NCBI RefSeq assembly: GCF_042100115.1
Contig: NC_091273.1
Span: forward strand, 806,001 to 870,000
Source of the DNA: Alternaria dauci
Lineage: Eukaryota; Ascomycota; Dothideomycetes; Pleosporales; Pleosporaceae
Direction: 5' to 3'
DNA length: 64,000 bases
Under the pieces are notes generated by a model. The model saw only the letters and a list, made by a program, of their open reading frames with translations, made no database searches and was not told where the DNA came from. The position numbers and the translations under genes are program-made. How positions within the stretch are numbered: the stretch's first letter is position 1; each line of letters begins with the position of its first letter. Positions 1 through 11,420 of this stretch are shown piece by piece.

Positions 1-365
1 TGCTCAAACGCGACAATCTTGCGAGCTTGCGCCTACGACTGCGCCCGCTAGTACACTGCAATGTCAGCGCTGCGCCCACGTTGTAAGACCACCATTTGCA
101 AGAACAAACGCTTCCGACAAGCGTCAATCGAACTAGTATGTTCGTGCGCTGTATGCAACGGTTGGAGCCTTAAGATCTACTATAAGTGATGTACTGTAGT
201 CATAAATCGAGTGGTCAGGTAAGATCAGAGGGAACTTTGATATTGCATGCACATTTGAGCTACATTTGGTTGTAGCGACAGACAAAGCACAGGAAAACAA
301 CAGAACAAATGAAAGAGACGATACCGATTTCAACATTGCAACCCCGATTCACCGTGCTCTCCCAC
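1..365. other. Intergenic, downstream of Argonaute
   Basis: No coding region, RNA gene or repeat could be supported here. It lies 3' of the minus-strand Argonaute gene and probably carries its 3' UTR. Confidence 0.4.
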
Positions 366-3300
366 TCACATCCAGAACATCGTGTTGTTCAACTTCGCAT
401 GCCACGGTCCATTCGATCTCACCTCGCGCTTCGACCCATCCGATCCCACAATTTCAGTCGACGGACCAGAATGCTGCTTCTTCCACTCTCTCGCAACAGC
501 ATTCTCCCAGTCCCTAACTTTGTCCTTCCAAATGCGGACTTTCATACTCCGAGCATCTGCACTCTCGCCCTGCACCTTATCTGGCCGTTGAGGTTCGCGA
601 CCAACAACTTCTCGGACAGACGTGCGCCTGATGTACAACCTGGCTTGCTCGCATAGACGGTCCGCATAGTACGCAGGAGGCGCATAGCCCACAGGCAGAC
701 AGCAACGAGCATATGTGTAGCAAAGCGCATTTGTCAAGTCCTGGATCTCTGCGGGCGTGAAGGCGATATCATTACGGAGTACGACGTAGTACGTTGGCTT
801 AGCCGTCCCCTTCATTGGTGCGTGCGATTGCAGATAGAAGTCGAAGAAGACAGGGTGCGTGACACCAGATTCGATACATGTGCCTGGTTCGCAGTTCTTC
901 GTGGGAACCTCGCTCCTTGGATAGAAGCGCGTGTGGTGCCGTTTGGTGACAATGACAACTGTAATACGCGGCTTTTCGATGCTCGTGATGTTCTCCTTTG
1001 CTTTGATGGTTGAAAAGGCAGTCTCTATCTCTCCGACTTCCCTGTTGAGGACTTCGACGTATTGCGAATCTCCTACTCCGTCACGGTAGTAGATTATATT
1101 GGAGGGGAGACGACCATATTTGTCGTACCATGCTCCTAGACGGTCCTCGAACATGTCTTTGGCGTCATCGATAATCTGCAGAGTTAGTTTCAAGTACGTA
1201 ATTTCTTTTGACAGCGTATGCACTTACCTCCGTGCTGCCCTTTTGATAACGCACCGATCCGGGGTATTTCGCGAAACGATCATCCACACTACCAACGATA
1301 GCAGCAATCGATGGCCCCGCGCTGCCTTTCATAGGATGAGTAACATCGCCTCCCAGAATCATGGTGTCCACAACACTTAGCCCATGCTCTTGATTGTCAA
1401 CAGCAGTGAACATCTTCTGTTTGAGGGTATCATGAAGCACAAAGCTGTGATTGATATTTCCCAACTTCAGGTTCAACTTCATAGCGACATTGGCCATATA
1501 TTGCGGAAGCCGATTGACGATCGAGCCTCCAGCCCCCCGAGAATTCTCAGAATCGTGTGCAGCTTTCGCTGCTATGCAAATCGAATGCATTCCGTGGTAC
1601 GTCTCGGCAACCCGCTTGAAATCTGCAAACACATCTGGAAGGCCTCCCCTGGTTGGGCTAAGCAAGACCGCAAGTCCAGCTTTGGATGTGGCCATGTGTT
1701 GATTGAATTCGGGTTCACAATTCTTACCTTCCTGCACCTCGAACCTTTGAACATTTATCTTGAAATCTTGAACTCTAAGTGGGGTTTCGTTTGGTCCATT
1801 TCCATAGAGCAGGAAAGCTCTGATAAGCTCCTGCACGTATCTGTGACCATACTCGGCAGTCGTGGTGCTGTTCAGTAGTCTACGCTGGAACATCTCAGGA
1901 ACTAGAAGTAGGATCTCTGTTGAAAGCCCTCGAGCAGCTGTCTCAAGAAATTTCTTACCACCAAGGTTCCACTGCACTTTGCTGTTGTTCGAGGCACTGA
2001 TGTTTCCACTCGAGTAAGAGATCAAGGGTCGAGCGGTATTACGGATGGGCACAGTGATCATATCGCGATCTACTGACACTCCTGAAGCCATCTACAGTTT
2101 TGTTAGCTGACAGATCGGCAGATATCCATACATTGCGATACGTACCAAGACGGGTGATGGAGTATCTGCAAAACCAAGTAACTTGAGGCCGGTAGTTGAT
2201 ATGTTCTCGCGGTTGAGCTTTGGTTCTTCACGTGCTTGACTAATCATGATGCCTGCCGCATCTGGCGGTACTCTCCCCTTGAGTGGTTGATAAGGTTCGA
2301 TGTACAAAACCTCGGCTGGGAAGTGGCTCGCCTTGGCACTCTTTCCAAATACAATACACGGGCAGATCGAATCCCTGATTCCAGCGATTTCCGGTTGTGT
2401 CAATGGTTGGTCTACATATTTTAGCTGTTGCAGTCAGGAGGTTGAGGCTCTTCACTTACTGCGGTGCTGGTCCAAGAAATCTGCTACGGAGATGGTGCCG
2501 GAAGTTGGATCCACAAACTTTAGTCGACTCGGATACTCGTCAAGCCCAGCAATATCTGTGACTGCTCGCATCCTGTTCTCGTGTCGGATATTGACCCTAA
2601 CACCCTTCAAGGCCTCTTTGAGATTACGCAGGTCTGCGTCGGTAAATCTGATTTTGCTGTTGAAGCCAATCCCGCAAAATTGTTTCATGAAGTCAGAGAC
2701 ACAGATATTGTGCTTGTAGAAGGCTGTGGCAGCGCTGCTAACATTGAGCAAAGGCTTACCCATACCATGGCGGAGAGTGAAGAAGAATCCTTTGTAGCAA
2801 ACGAGTCCGGAGTTGAGGTCAATCTCACTCCCGTTGTCGGTCGAGAAGAACTTGTTGCCTCCTAGTCGAAAATTCGTAACGCCTGCATCTGAAGCAGGGT
2901 TGCGCGCAGAATGGCCTATGATCAAGTTGATAGCTTCGATTGCATTCATTCCTGTGTCGCCCTTGGGTTCCAGTGGGAGGTTTTGGATATCACCGGAACA
3001 TGCCTGAACAACTTTAGCAACAGGGACTGTGCCAACGTATACAAGTTTCACATCGCGGGTAATGGCCTCACGACCCTGACGTGCTGGTTGTATGGTGATT
3101 TGTATACTTTGGAGCTCATCTCCGGCTTGGTTGGTCGATGGTAGTGGAACCCAAGCGATGATCTTTTCCATTTCATCCGTTGCATACGTACCGCGCGCAC
3201 TACGCAATATGCTGGAGTTGTCGATAGCCTGTTGCATCAATTCTTGTCGTCTCGCTGTAGAGGGCACTTGGTCCTCTTCGGCTTGTTCGCGAGTGATTAT

Positions 3301-4065
3301 ACCCTGCATCTTGTACTCATAGAGATCTTTGGTGGGTAATTCGATAGCAAAGTGATTAGTAAAGACAACATCGTCGAACCCATCACTCTGAGCAAAATCT
3401 GGGCGAACAAGTATCGCCTGAGTCTTTGACGCTGCAGCAGCCGCTCGAAACTTCACCTTCTGCTCTTCTTTGGAAAAGACATTACGAAAATCTAGGTTGG
3501 GAGGTTCTGAGTCTTCGTTGTCTTGCGTAACCATTGGCGACTGGGTGTCAGAATGATCACAGTTGGCTGCAATGTGTCCTGGTCGTTTGCATTTGAAGCA
3601 GATCCGGTCGTCTTGGCATGCCCTTGACTGCGACTGATATCTAGGAGGAAAGTCTCCGTGTGATCCACGAGAGGAGGATCGTCCTTGCTGGACTAGGTTC
3701 GGGCCTGGTGTGTGTTCTCGCGGTAGATAGCCACGGCCACCACCACCACGAGAGTATCCACCTCTTGATCCACGGGGACTGCCAAAACCGCCGGGGCTCC
3801 CGCTTCTACTGCTAGGATAATTGCTGATACCACCACGGCTACCACCCCTGTTGCCAAATGGAACGCCGGGCCCACCAGGACTCCTACCTCTGCTTCTAAT
3901 CGAATCACCAATGCCGCCATGGGTATTACGAGAACGACGTGTACCAAAAGGAACTTGAGTACAGTCCTTCCTTGCGTGACCACCCGTTTCGCAATGCCCA
4001 CAAGGCTGGTTACAGACAGAATCATAGTGTGAGCCTCCGCAGTTGAAACAGCGGAGATTACTCAT
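366..4065 (-). CDS. qde-2: Argonaute (QDE-2 type) with N-terminal zinc knuckles and RGG region
   Basis: Small-RNA-guided silencing protein of about 1181 aa in four exons: 4065-2460, 2411-2146, 2091-1228 and 1175-366; the introns have GT-AG ends and frames join. The ATG at 4065 is the first in-frame one; upstream in-frame sequence has no ATG. Residues 6-35 hold two CCHC zinc knuckles (C6/C9/H13/C18 and C22/C25/H30/C35). Residues about 50-112 are Arg/Gly/Ser rich with RGG repeats, and a third knuckle is C156/C159/H164/C169. Argonaute N, linker and PAZ regions follow. The Piwi domain fills exons 3 and 4: GGDVTHP gives D873, the last codon of exon 3 gives E912, YYRDGVGDSQ gives D944, and PPAYYAD gives D1084. 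By spacing against human Ago2 (597/637/669/807) these form a DEDD slicer tetrad. The C-terminus is NNTMFWM, like other Argonautes. Catalytic competence is inferred; the family assignment is firm. Confidence 0.93.
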
Positions 4066-5499
4066 GGTCTCTGAGGCTTGACGGGACAAATACCTTGAAG
4101 AAATCGAATGTCGAAAGTATATCGCTCATCCGGAAGGTTATTATCGTAGCTCTGATGAGATACGAGAAGCGACAAAGGTGAGGAAGAGAGAGTGCACACC
4201 TGTAGACGTATTGTACTCTTCTCCAGCTCTTGCAATCATATTTCCAATTTGTCATCCTCACTATGCTGCAGTCCAACAATCAAGCTGCTTGCCTAACAAC
4301 ACACTCATTGTTGTCTTCAGAAAGTGACCTCAAACTTACAGGTAGCAACGTCTTTATCACAGGTCACAAGCATTGCCTGACTCCACAATCTCGAAATGAA
4401 GCGATAGATTCAGTGCTGCTATCCGTCAACGTGCCTACCAATTCGCAAAACTCATTGTGTTCAAGAATTTGCGTACAATGCACCATCATGCATAGGCTGG
4501 CATCAAGCTGTTTCGCAGCAAGCAGTCCTGCTTGCGCGATTCAGGGTATCGCATAGTTCCTCTCCTGAGACTGAGTACTCGGAGGGGCGCAGACAGAGTG
4601 TACTCTGTGGAGTAGTTAGTCGGAAGTGCAGTGTGAGTGAGAAGGAGGGGTGGCATCAGGCAGCCTTGTCAGACGACACTATCTAGTAGCATCCGGTTAG
4701 CGTATTACTCCATCTAGCCACATTCTACCCAAAAACGTGGCAAGGGCTGGGCCATGGGCCCATCTTCTTCTTCTTCTTCTTCCAAAAGCCCTACTCTGCT
4801 CTACCAGTAATCAACGCATGACTCGCCTCGACCTAGGAATGCAATGTCTTTTGGGTTTGCGATGTTAATGCGGCTCTGTGCACCTTCTCCCCTCCTGACT
4901 GCCAGAAAGCGGGGCGCGCTATCGCTTAGGCTTGTCGATACATTCGCCCGTGGTGGCTGTAGCTCTGCTAATGGCTGTTTTGCTACCGACTATAGTCCGC
5001 AGAAGCAGACCGGTCGTATCAACGTGGAATGACTTCAGTCGATTCCGAACGCCATCTCATATTCAACGGGCGTGGCACTCCTACATATCTCTCCGAATCA
5101 TTTCGTTTCTTGTAAGCTCGATCCGGACTGATGAAGAGGTCACGGGATCGCATCACCACCTATCGACAATACCCACGATTATGACACTTCACCAGCTTGG
5201 GCACACGGCTACCGCGCTGGGCGCAGTCACGTACTATTCAACTCCACCTTCTTCGAAAGCCTCATGTATGTGCGTGCCAGCGGAGACGTATCATGTAAAG
5301 CCTAAGCCACTTTTTTGCTGTTGGGCCAATCATCCAACTTGAGACGCTTGTGGCTGAGGCTATGTCTTCGAGGACCAAAGCTTAATGTCTTCAGCTTCAG
5401 CCTGATGGTCTGCCTCTCAACTCTGATATTTAAAGTCCCCGGTGCCAGCCACGCAGCGTGGGTCAAGTCGCAACACACTAGTATGTCTTTTTGGTTGCA
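4066..5499. other. Intergenic between Argonaute and membrane-protein gene
   Basis: Short open frames here have no recognisable protein character. The stretch should contain the Argonaute promoter and the promoter or an undetected first exon of the plus-strand gene at 5500. It also holds a TTC microsatellite at 4763-4782. Confidence 0.35.
4763..4782 (+). repeat. TTC microsatellite
   Basis: Uninterrupted run of TTC/TCT trinucleotides of about 20 bases, immediately after a GGGCCATGGGCCC palindrome. It is non-coding. Confidence 0.8.
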
Positions 5500-7429
5500 A
5501 TGTATACGCCTCCTGCCAATGCGACGTTCTTCAGCTGGAAGGCTGAGCCTTATGTGCGAGGGACGTCGAGTATCCTCACCTCATGCCTCATCACCTTGAC
5601 TCTCTGTGTATGGACAGCAGTCCATCTGAACATTCCAAAGTACCAAAAGGCTTCCCAAGCAACATGGCGTAAGGTGGCGTGGCTAATCACCGCAATGCTC
5701 GCACCAGAATTAGTATGCGTCTGCCCTCTTGTTCCCACTGGAGATACCACAAAAGTCTAACAGAGAGAACAGGTAGCCCTGGCTGCCTTTTGTCAGTATC
5801 GAGAAGCGACTGCACTCGGCAAGCGCGTCAGAAAAGTCTATGGCCAAAAGGAACCGTCATTCTGGAGCCTGTCCACTTCGAAGCGGGTCACGAAACTCGA
5901 GGACGATGAAAATGGCGGTAGCGAGAGTGAACAGAGTCGACAGTAAGTAGTAAAGTCTTGCTAGGGTGATTTATGTCGCAGCTGCTAATCTTTGAAGACT
6001 TCAACAGCTCGATGCAACCGAGACAAAGCGTCGAAGACACCCTTGGACAAGAACCCATTCCTTCTACGCCCTCATGGGTGGATTCGCGATCGATACACGT
6101 AGATGCGAGAAAAACTTCCTTAGTCACGGCCGTAACCGGATGATTCTGAACCCAGTTGGGTTTACATACCTCCTCGAACACGAACCAGATCTCCTGCCAG
6201 ACTTGTCTCTGGAAGAGATTCAAGACAAGAGCAAAGCCAGCAATATAGCAAAGACAATCGTATGCTGTCAAGCTATATGGTTCTGCGCTCAGTGTTGTGC
6301 AAGATGGTATGCAGACATTGGCTTTTCCCTTCTCGAACTCAACACGCTCGCACATTGTATATGTGCACTACTTATCTTCATGCTGTGGTGGAAGAAGCCA
6401 CTCGATGTCGACAGCCCCACACTCATCAATGCGGAGGATATGATGGAGCTCGCAGGTTTCATGGCTCTTTGTTCGTACTCCCGATCTTCCCAAAAGTCGC
6501 GATGGCGATGGCGATGCTCGCATCCTCGCCTCAAATTGATTCCACCAGGGTACGAGTACTCACTTCCAGAGAGCTGTACAGGCGAAGTCATACTCCAATT
6601 CCAGGATAGGGAAGAGCCCCAGCAAGTCGGCGACAGCTCCGAACGGTATGAAAAGGCGAAGTACTCCTGGAGCCCATGGTTTGGAAGCCGGTTCAGTCGG
6701 AAATACAATACTGTGGCATCGGGAATCCCGGAACAGGAGCGGCTCAGACTGATGTCCAATCGGACTTTTGGCAGTTTCCAATACTTGGGTCCTTGTGCCA
6801 AACACGACGATACTCCCCGAGCGGCCAAAAAGAACATAGCAACGCGAAGGACACACGTTCACAAACTAGTCCTCAACGAAGCGGACCAGTACTGTTGGCT
6901 GCTAGCCAGCAAGAGTCTAACCAAATACGATACGCTCTTACAACTCGATCAGCATACGGACAACAATCTGGAAAAATACCTCACAGACTGCAATGAACGT
7001 ATGCTGGTCGACCGTGTAGGCGACATACCCAGAATTGAGACCCTCTCAGGTGTCGTTGTCGTCGCCACGCTAGCCATTGCTGGTTTCATATATGGCGGCG
7101 TCCATCTAGCCGCCTGGAACACAATGTTCAGGACCAAGATGGAAGAATACCTCTGGAAGATATCTGCTATATCACTAGCTGCATCAGGCCCCATGGGTGT
7201 ATGTGTCATTTTCATCTTTCGCTCGTGGAACATTGAACGCGAGGACGACATGTCTCTTGGCCGCTTTCTGTTGACTTCCCTCCTGATGTTCATCCTACCA
7301 GCTGTAGGTGTGGTATATGTGGTAGCAAGGGTGTACTTGATTGTGGAAAGCTTCCTCAATTTGACGTATCTGGAGGCGTCCATCTTTGTAGTCCCTAACT
7401 GGCTCCAGTATTTCCCACACATCACTTGA
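5500..7429 (+). CDS. Multi-spanning membrane protein of unknown function (fungal family)
   Basis: About 604 aa from three exons, 5500-5712, 5773-5942 and 5998-7429; introns are 60 and 55 nt and the frame is maintained. The N-terminal part carries EPYVRGTSSILTSCL followed by a hydrophobic segment ending in TAVHLNIP. I recall that layout from a large ascomycete family of uncharacterised membrane proteins, in which a central block with HPWT and 'FYALMGGF' follows, as it does here in exon 3. Hydrophobic segments lie near residues 22-40 and 50-65, around 175-220 (including ALLIFMLWWKKPLDV), and in the last 130 residues (VVVVATLAIAGFIYGG, SLLMFILPAVGVVYVV). The start is uncertain: 5500 is the first ATG in frame, but a short upstream exon is possible because GTATGT at 5480 could be a donor. 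No catalytic motif was seen. Confidence 0.75.
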
Positions 7430-7907
7430 TCTAGACAATGTAGTGGACTTGCGGGGATATTGCACATAGAATTGACGAACATTGTAATACACCATTAGAA
7501 CTGTGGCATCATGTACACACCTTCGTTAAATGATACTGTCATCCCATCGTTCCTGGTGACCCATCACTACCCCGCTCTCTCATATACGCAAGCATTAACA
7601 AACTAGAACAATTGAACAAATTAACACAAACAGGGGTATCTCAAGGCTCAGACGATATGCAACAAGGACGTTATCACGCGTCGCTCCCACCGACCGTAAC
7701 GCCTCGTGTCAGTCATGGTCGTCTTCTCACGAGCCGGTGAAGAGATGCCAGACAACTGTAAAACAGACAAGCAAACTCCATAGAACGCCTCATATGCCGC
7801 ATTGCAAAACAGGCAAGGAAACCCCGGTTCATTGTGAGCGGTTTTGGCATGTTGAGTGCCTATCAATCAGATGGTTCGAGGTGGCGGCCGTCCAAAATGG
7901 AAAGAAC
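7430..7907. other. Convergent intergenic region
   Basis: Lies between the 3' ends of the membrane-protein gene (plus) and Maf1 (minus), so it should hold both 3' UTRs. No coding signal was found. Confidence 0.4.
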
Positions 7908-8996
7908 TCAGACGTCCATCCTCTCCATGGCGCACTCGCTCATCGACCGTATCTTACTCACAGCCCTCTCTCGGTCGACAAGTGACTCAACATCACTGTC
8001 GTCCTCGCTCTCGTAGTATTCGGCATCCATGCTCATCTCTCTGGCGGGCAGGTACCGTTGTTGTTCAGCGTCGACGACATCACCGGGGTGATCAATGACC
8101 ATGTTGTCGAGCTCGTCACTGTCTCCGTATGCCTCGAGTCCCTTTCTAGCACGGTCACCGAGCCAGTATTCGGCACGCTTCCTGCTGCCTGCGTTGGTGC
8201 TGGATTCGTATTTGGATGCTTTGAACTTGGACATGAGCGACATGGCGACGCTAGGCGAGTTGGACAGAGCAGATATTCCGCGGAGGTAAAAGTATGCGAC
8301 TCGCTTACGCTCCTTATTGTATAGGAAGAAGTGGTGGCTCCAAATGGCGCCGTCATCAGCAAACGGGTCGTCTGACGGCTCCCATGCATAGTATTCGCAA
8401 TTTGGCATGTCCATCTCGCTGTCAATCAGATGCCAACTCCGTGGACTCCAGATGGGTGAGCCAAGCGGTGTGACTGCGCCTGCTGGTAGTCCTGCAGAGT
8501 AAACCTGCGGGCGGAGATAGTACATTGTGGTGTCGATCTTGTGCATGAAGCTGTGCATGGTCTCGCGACGGAACTCGTCGGGATTCAGTGTGTTGGCAAA
8601 ATCGTAATCGATGTGAGTTGCGTTGAGCGTCGCGATCAGGTAGGCAAATGTGTGGCGGTTCGCGGCCTCACTGAAGGTGCCGAATGGTGTGTCTCGGGAG
8701 ACATTGAGCTGGTCTGCGAACCGAGCGGCAGATTGTTCGGAGAGCCCTGCCACCGCTGACAACAGGTCTTTGTGTCGCTCCTCGAGCGTCCGCTCGATGC
8801 GCTTGTATAGTTTCTTGTCGCTACCGGCTGCTTTTATCGTCCACAGATCGCATCCGCCGATGATGGCTGTATCTTGCGTATCGAAGTTGAGAGCGAGGTT
8901 GACCTCGTGGAGGGCGCACAAATCAAGGTACTGCGGTCCCACCGGGTCAGCTGCGTCATCACCTCCAGCCCCATCGCATTGTGTACGTACCTTCAT
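7908..8996 (-). CDS. maf1: Maf1, repressor of RNA polymerase III
   Basis: Conserved repressor that binds RNA polymerase III and shuts down tRNA and 5S transcription under stress or TOR inhibition. The exons are 8996-8991 (just Met-Lys) and 8930-7908, joined over a 60-nt intron (GTACGT...CCGCAG), giving about 342 aa beginning MKYLDLCALHEVN. Family signatures are clear: FDTQDTAIIGGCDLWTIKAA then GSDKKLYKRIE near the N-terminus, then FAYLIATLNATHIDYDF and EFRRE, and later WSHHFFLYNKERKRVAYFY. The C-terminal tail is acidic (ESEDDSDVESLVDRE). The intron is a multiple of three and has no stop, so unspliced RNA would encode a 20-residue insertion after residue 2. Splicing is favoured because family members place the tyrosine-leucine motif immediately after MK. 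Confidence 0.93.
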   Translation of the reverse strand: MKVRTQCDGAGGDDAADPVGPQYLDLCALHEVNLALNFDTQDTAIIGGCDLWTIKAAGSDKKLYKRIERTLEERHKDLLSAVAGLSEQSAARFADQLNVSRDTPFGTFSEAANRHTFAYLIATLNATHIDYDFANTLNPDEFRRETMHSFMHKIDTTMYYLRPQVYSAGLPAGAVTPLGSPIWSPRSWHLIDSEMDMPNCEYYAWEPSDDPFADDGAIWSHHFFLYNKERKRVAYFYLRGISALSNSPSVAMSLMSKFKASKYESSTNAGSRKRAEYWLGDRARKGLEAYGDSDELDNMVIDHPGDVVDAEQQRYLPAREMSMDAEYYESEDDSDVESLVDRERAVSKIRSMSECAMERMDV

Positions 8997-10272
8997 TGCG
9001 CTTTGATGTGGACTCCCCTTGCCTGGATATTTCTTATGGGATATTTCGCGTATGATTCAGGACCTTTGAGATACGACAGTAGTTCAGCGTGCCGTGGCTG
9101 CTGGCGGAGGTGGTGTGTTGGTCGGGAAGGGGGGTGGCCTGCGCGAACCGATACAACGAGTAAACACGACTCTAGGCTGGCTGCAGAGAGGAGAGGGTAC
9201 TGTTGTTCGGCCAGACAGTCGTCTAGCAGGCAGTGGACATATGTATAACTTGGGCGTGGATGTGGTGTGAGATGTCGGTGTCGCTCTTACGACGTGGTCG
9301 CGATTGCGGAGAAGGCCAGCTTGGCGGTGTCGCCGAGCTAACAGCGGCATGTGTGTCGGGTCTTCCTTCCTGATTGGTCCATGCGACAGCGAGCCCTCAA
9401 CCAACAACAGCTGCCGATAAGACCGGATGGGTACGAGGCGAGAGACGACTGGTGTTGAGTGATGATGTTAGTTGTGTGGTGTCTGGTACCCGAATATCTC
9501 TGAGCATGTCATCTGGTGTTGTTCGAGCACGTGAAGGAGGACAAGAAGCTGCCTGACAATGAATCCAGATGAATTCGGCAGCATTTCAATTGATGTATGC
9601 ATGTCAAGGTTCTGAATAAAGGACCAAACGTTGATCCGAACCAATTGCTGTCACGAAGTGCAGTGCCTGGGCGATGTGGAGACCTGTAGCTAGATGGGTA
9701 AGGTAAGTAAACCAGAACAGGAAAAAGAAAATCGAAAACAAGAGAGAAGGATCAAGTCTATCAAGGGTAAAGTCTCGATATCATGATGTGTAATCACGTT
9801 CGAGCCTGTGAGCCACTTGTGTGTCTGTGTCAAACCTAGCTGTGTCGAGCAAGCCCGCCAGTCCGAGGTGTTTGAATTGTAGTAGATAGAGTACAGCTAC
9901 CGCCATCCGCTCTACAAGGCAGGATGGCAGGTAGTGCGTTCTCCAAATGATCCGACTCCTTGCGCCGTGTGATATCGTGTTGCTCTGACGCCTGCCCTTG
10001 AGAAGATGTTTAGCATGAAGCCGATGAACCGTGTCGCCAACGGGCGACTGTGTGTCGTGCTGCCTACTCCCATGCTCCAATAACGCCGTACAGTATGTGT
10101 TTCGTATGCGGAAACCGGGACCAGTCTCATAGGATGCCGCTCTCCTTAAGTCGGCCCTTGAAGTCATCCGCATCCTGGAAAGCCATTCAGGCGCGGTCAG
10201 TGAGGGCTCTTGGGACGGTCGGTGGCAGAGGACCAAAAGACGAGTGGTGTCATGGTGCGTTCGGCACACGCT
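8997..10272. other. Intergenic upstream of Maf1
   Basis: Between the Maf1 start and the 3' end of AP-1 sigma, both on the minus strand. Several open frames up to 160 codons exist but none has protein-like composition or recognisable motifs. It should contain the Maf1 promoter and the AP-1 sigma 3' UTR. Confidence 0.4.
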
Positions 10273-10988
10273 TTACATAATCTTGGTAACGGTATGGTCC
10301 TCAGCCTGACGACACGGCGCGTCAGCCAGCAGGTGCTATGGGTGTGCGGCGAAGCGGACCCGAAAGTCATCACACTTCACTCACCTCCATATCTTCGAGG
10401 CTGTCTTGCTGTCCAATGCACCGCAACACGTTCTTCTTGCTGCTCTCCTGCATCTCGCCGGCAAGCAGCAACTCGTCGAGGATGAAGTAAGCCTTTTGGA
10501 AGTTGAAGATGATGTCGAGCTCGCACACGTTGCCGTAGTACTTGTCCATCTGCTCCACGTAGCGGTGGACGATTTCGAGCGTAATCAGCTCGTTGTCGGT
10601 CGAGTCGCAGCCGGCGATGAAGAAGAGCGAGGCATATCGGCGATAGACAATCTTGGTGTCTGGCAGAATGTGTGAGCTAGCGAAGCCATGACCCCTGCCG
10701 GGCCCACTGACCTTTGTACTCCAGGAAGTTGCACATGCGCGTGCGGCGGGCGAGGACGAGCTGCGAGACGTCTTTGACAATCTTGGCCTTGTCCTTGGGC
10801 GCGAGCGTGGTGAACCACTTGGCCAGGCGCTGGGGGCGAGCTTCAGCAAGGGACTTGGGTGATTCTAGGGTGAGGGACCAACCACTTTGCCCTGCCGGGA
10901 CAGCAGAATGAGATATCTACAGCTGTTAGCCTACTGCATCCGATGAACGTGTAACAACAGAGCAGCGCAGCGCTTACTTGATCGTCAT
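10273..10988 (-). CDS. aps1: AP-1 clathrin adaptor complex, small (sigma) subunit
   Basis: Small adaptin of the AP-1 complex, which sorts cargo into clathrin vesicles at the trans-Golgi and endosomes. I assemble five exons: 10988-10978, 10916-10883, 10829-10712, 10659-10385 and 10305-10273. They sum to 471 nt, 156 aa, the usual length of the subunit. The product begins [20 protein letters not shown] and includes [41 protein letters not shown], and [20 protein letters not shown], ending [11 protein letters not shown]. The RLAKW and [18 protein letters not shown] pattern favours AP-1 sigma over AP-2 sigma. Exons 1 and 2 are only 11 and 34 nt. The last intron (GTGAGT...GTCAG) must be removed to reach the conserved C-terminus; read through, the frame stops after MEVSEV. 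The gene is divergent from the glutamate-cysteine ligase subunit gene. Confidence 0.93.
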
Positions 10989-11420
10989 GGTGTCGTGTGG
11001 GGGAGAAGATGCTGGTAGCGTCGTGTCTGGTGCGCTTGGGGAAACATGTTAGGTTCGGCGGTTCGGCGGTCACAGGCCAGCCCCGCGACTTTGAGACGTC
11101 AATGCGCCTCGTCCATGGCCATGTCCCCGCTATCACCATCCAAAAATCTGTAGATACCCAATCGCTTTATGCGCGCGCATTTTCGACTCTCGCTTTCTCT
11201 TCTGCACAAACTTCTCGTCTAGGCTTTTCAAGTTGTTGTTAGTCCGACGCGACTACTGTCCGAAGACGGCCCACTCGCTGACAAACCTTCACCGTCCCCG
11301 TCTCGCGCCTCAAACAATCCCGAAAAGTCGCCATCCCGGGATATATACAATAAGCTCTCGTCGTCAGAAGCCCTCCATCTTGCGTCATTGTTCAACTTCT
11401 TGAGCCAACCAACCACCATC
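10989..11420. promoter_or_regulatory. Shared divergent promoter region (AP-1 sigma / GCL regulatory subunit)
   Basis: The 432 bases between two divergent start codons must hold both promoters. A pyrimidine-rich tract (TCGACTCTCGCTTTCTCTTC, about 11188-11207) resembles fungal core promoter or leader sequence. No TATA box or factor site was firmly recognised. Confidence 0.45.

Noticed and set aside
789..791. Argonaute lacks the His usually present in the 'PTHY' motif (Tyr instead), suggesting a dead slicer
   Set aside because: The catalytic fourth residue in human Ago2 (H807) lies further on, in the 'AYYAH' motif. Here that position is D1084, which gives an acceptable DEDD tetrad.
9781..10269. 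162-codon minus-strand frame downstream of AP-1 sigma
   Set aside because: Rich in Arg/His/Thr without pattern. It falls in the probable 3' UTR of AP-1 sigma.
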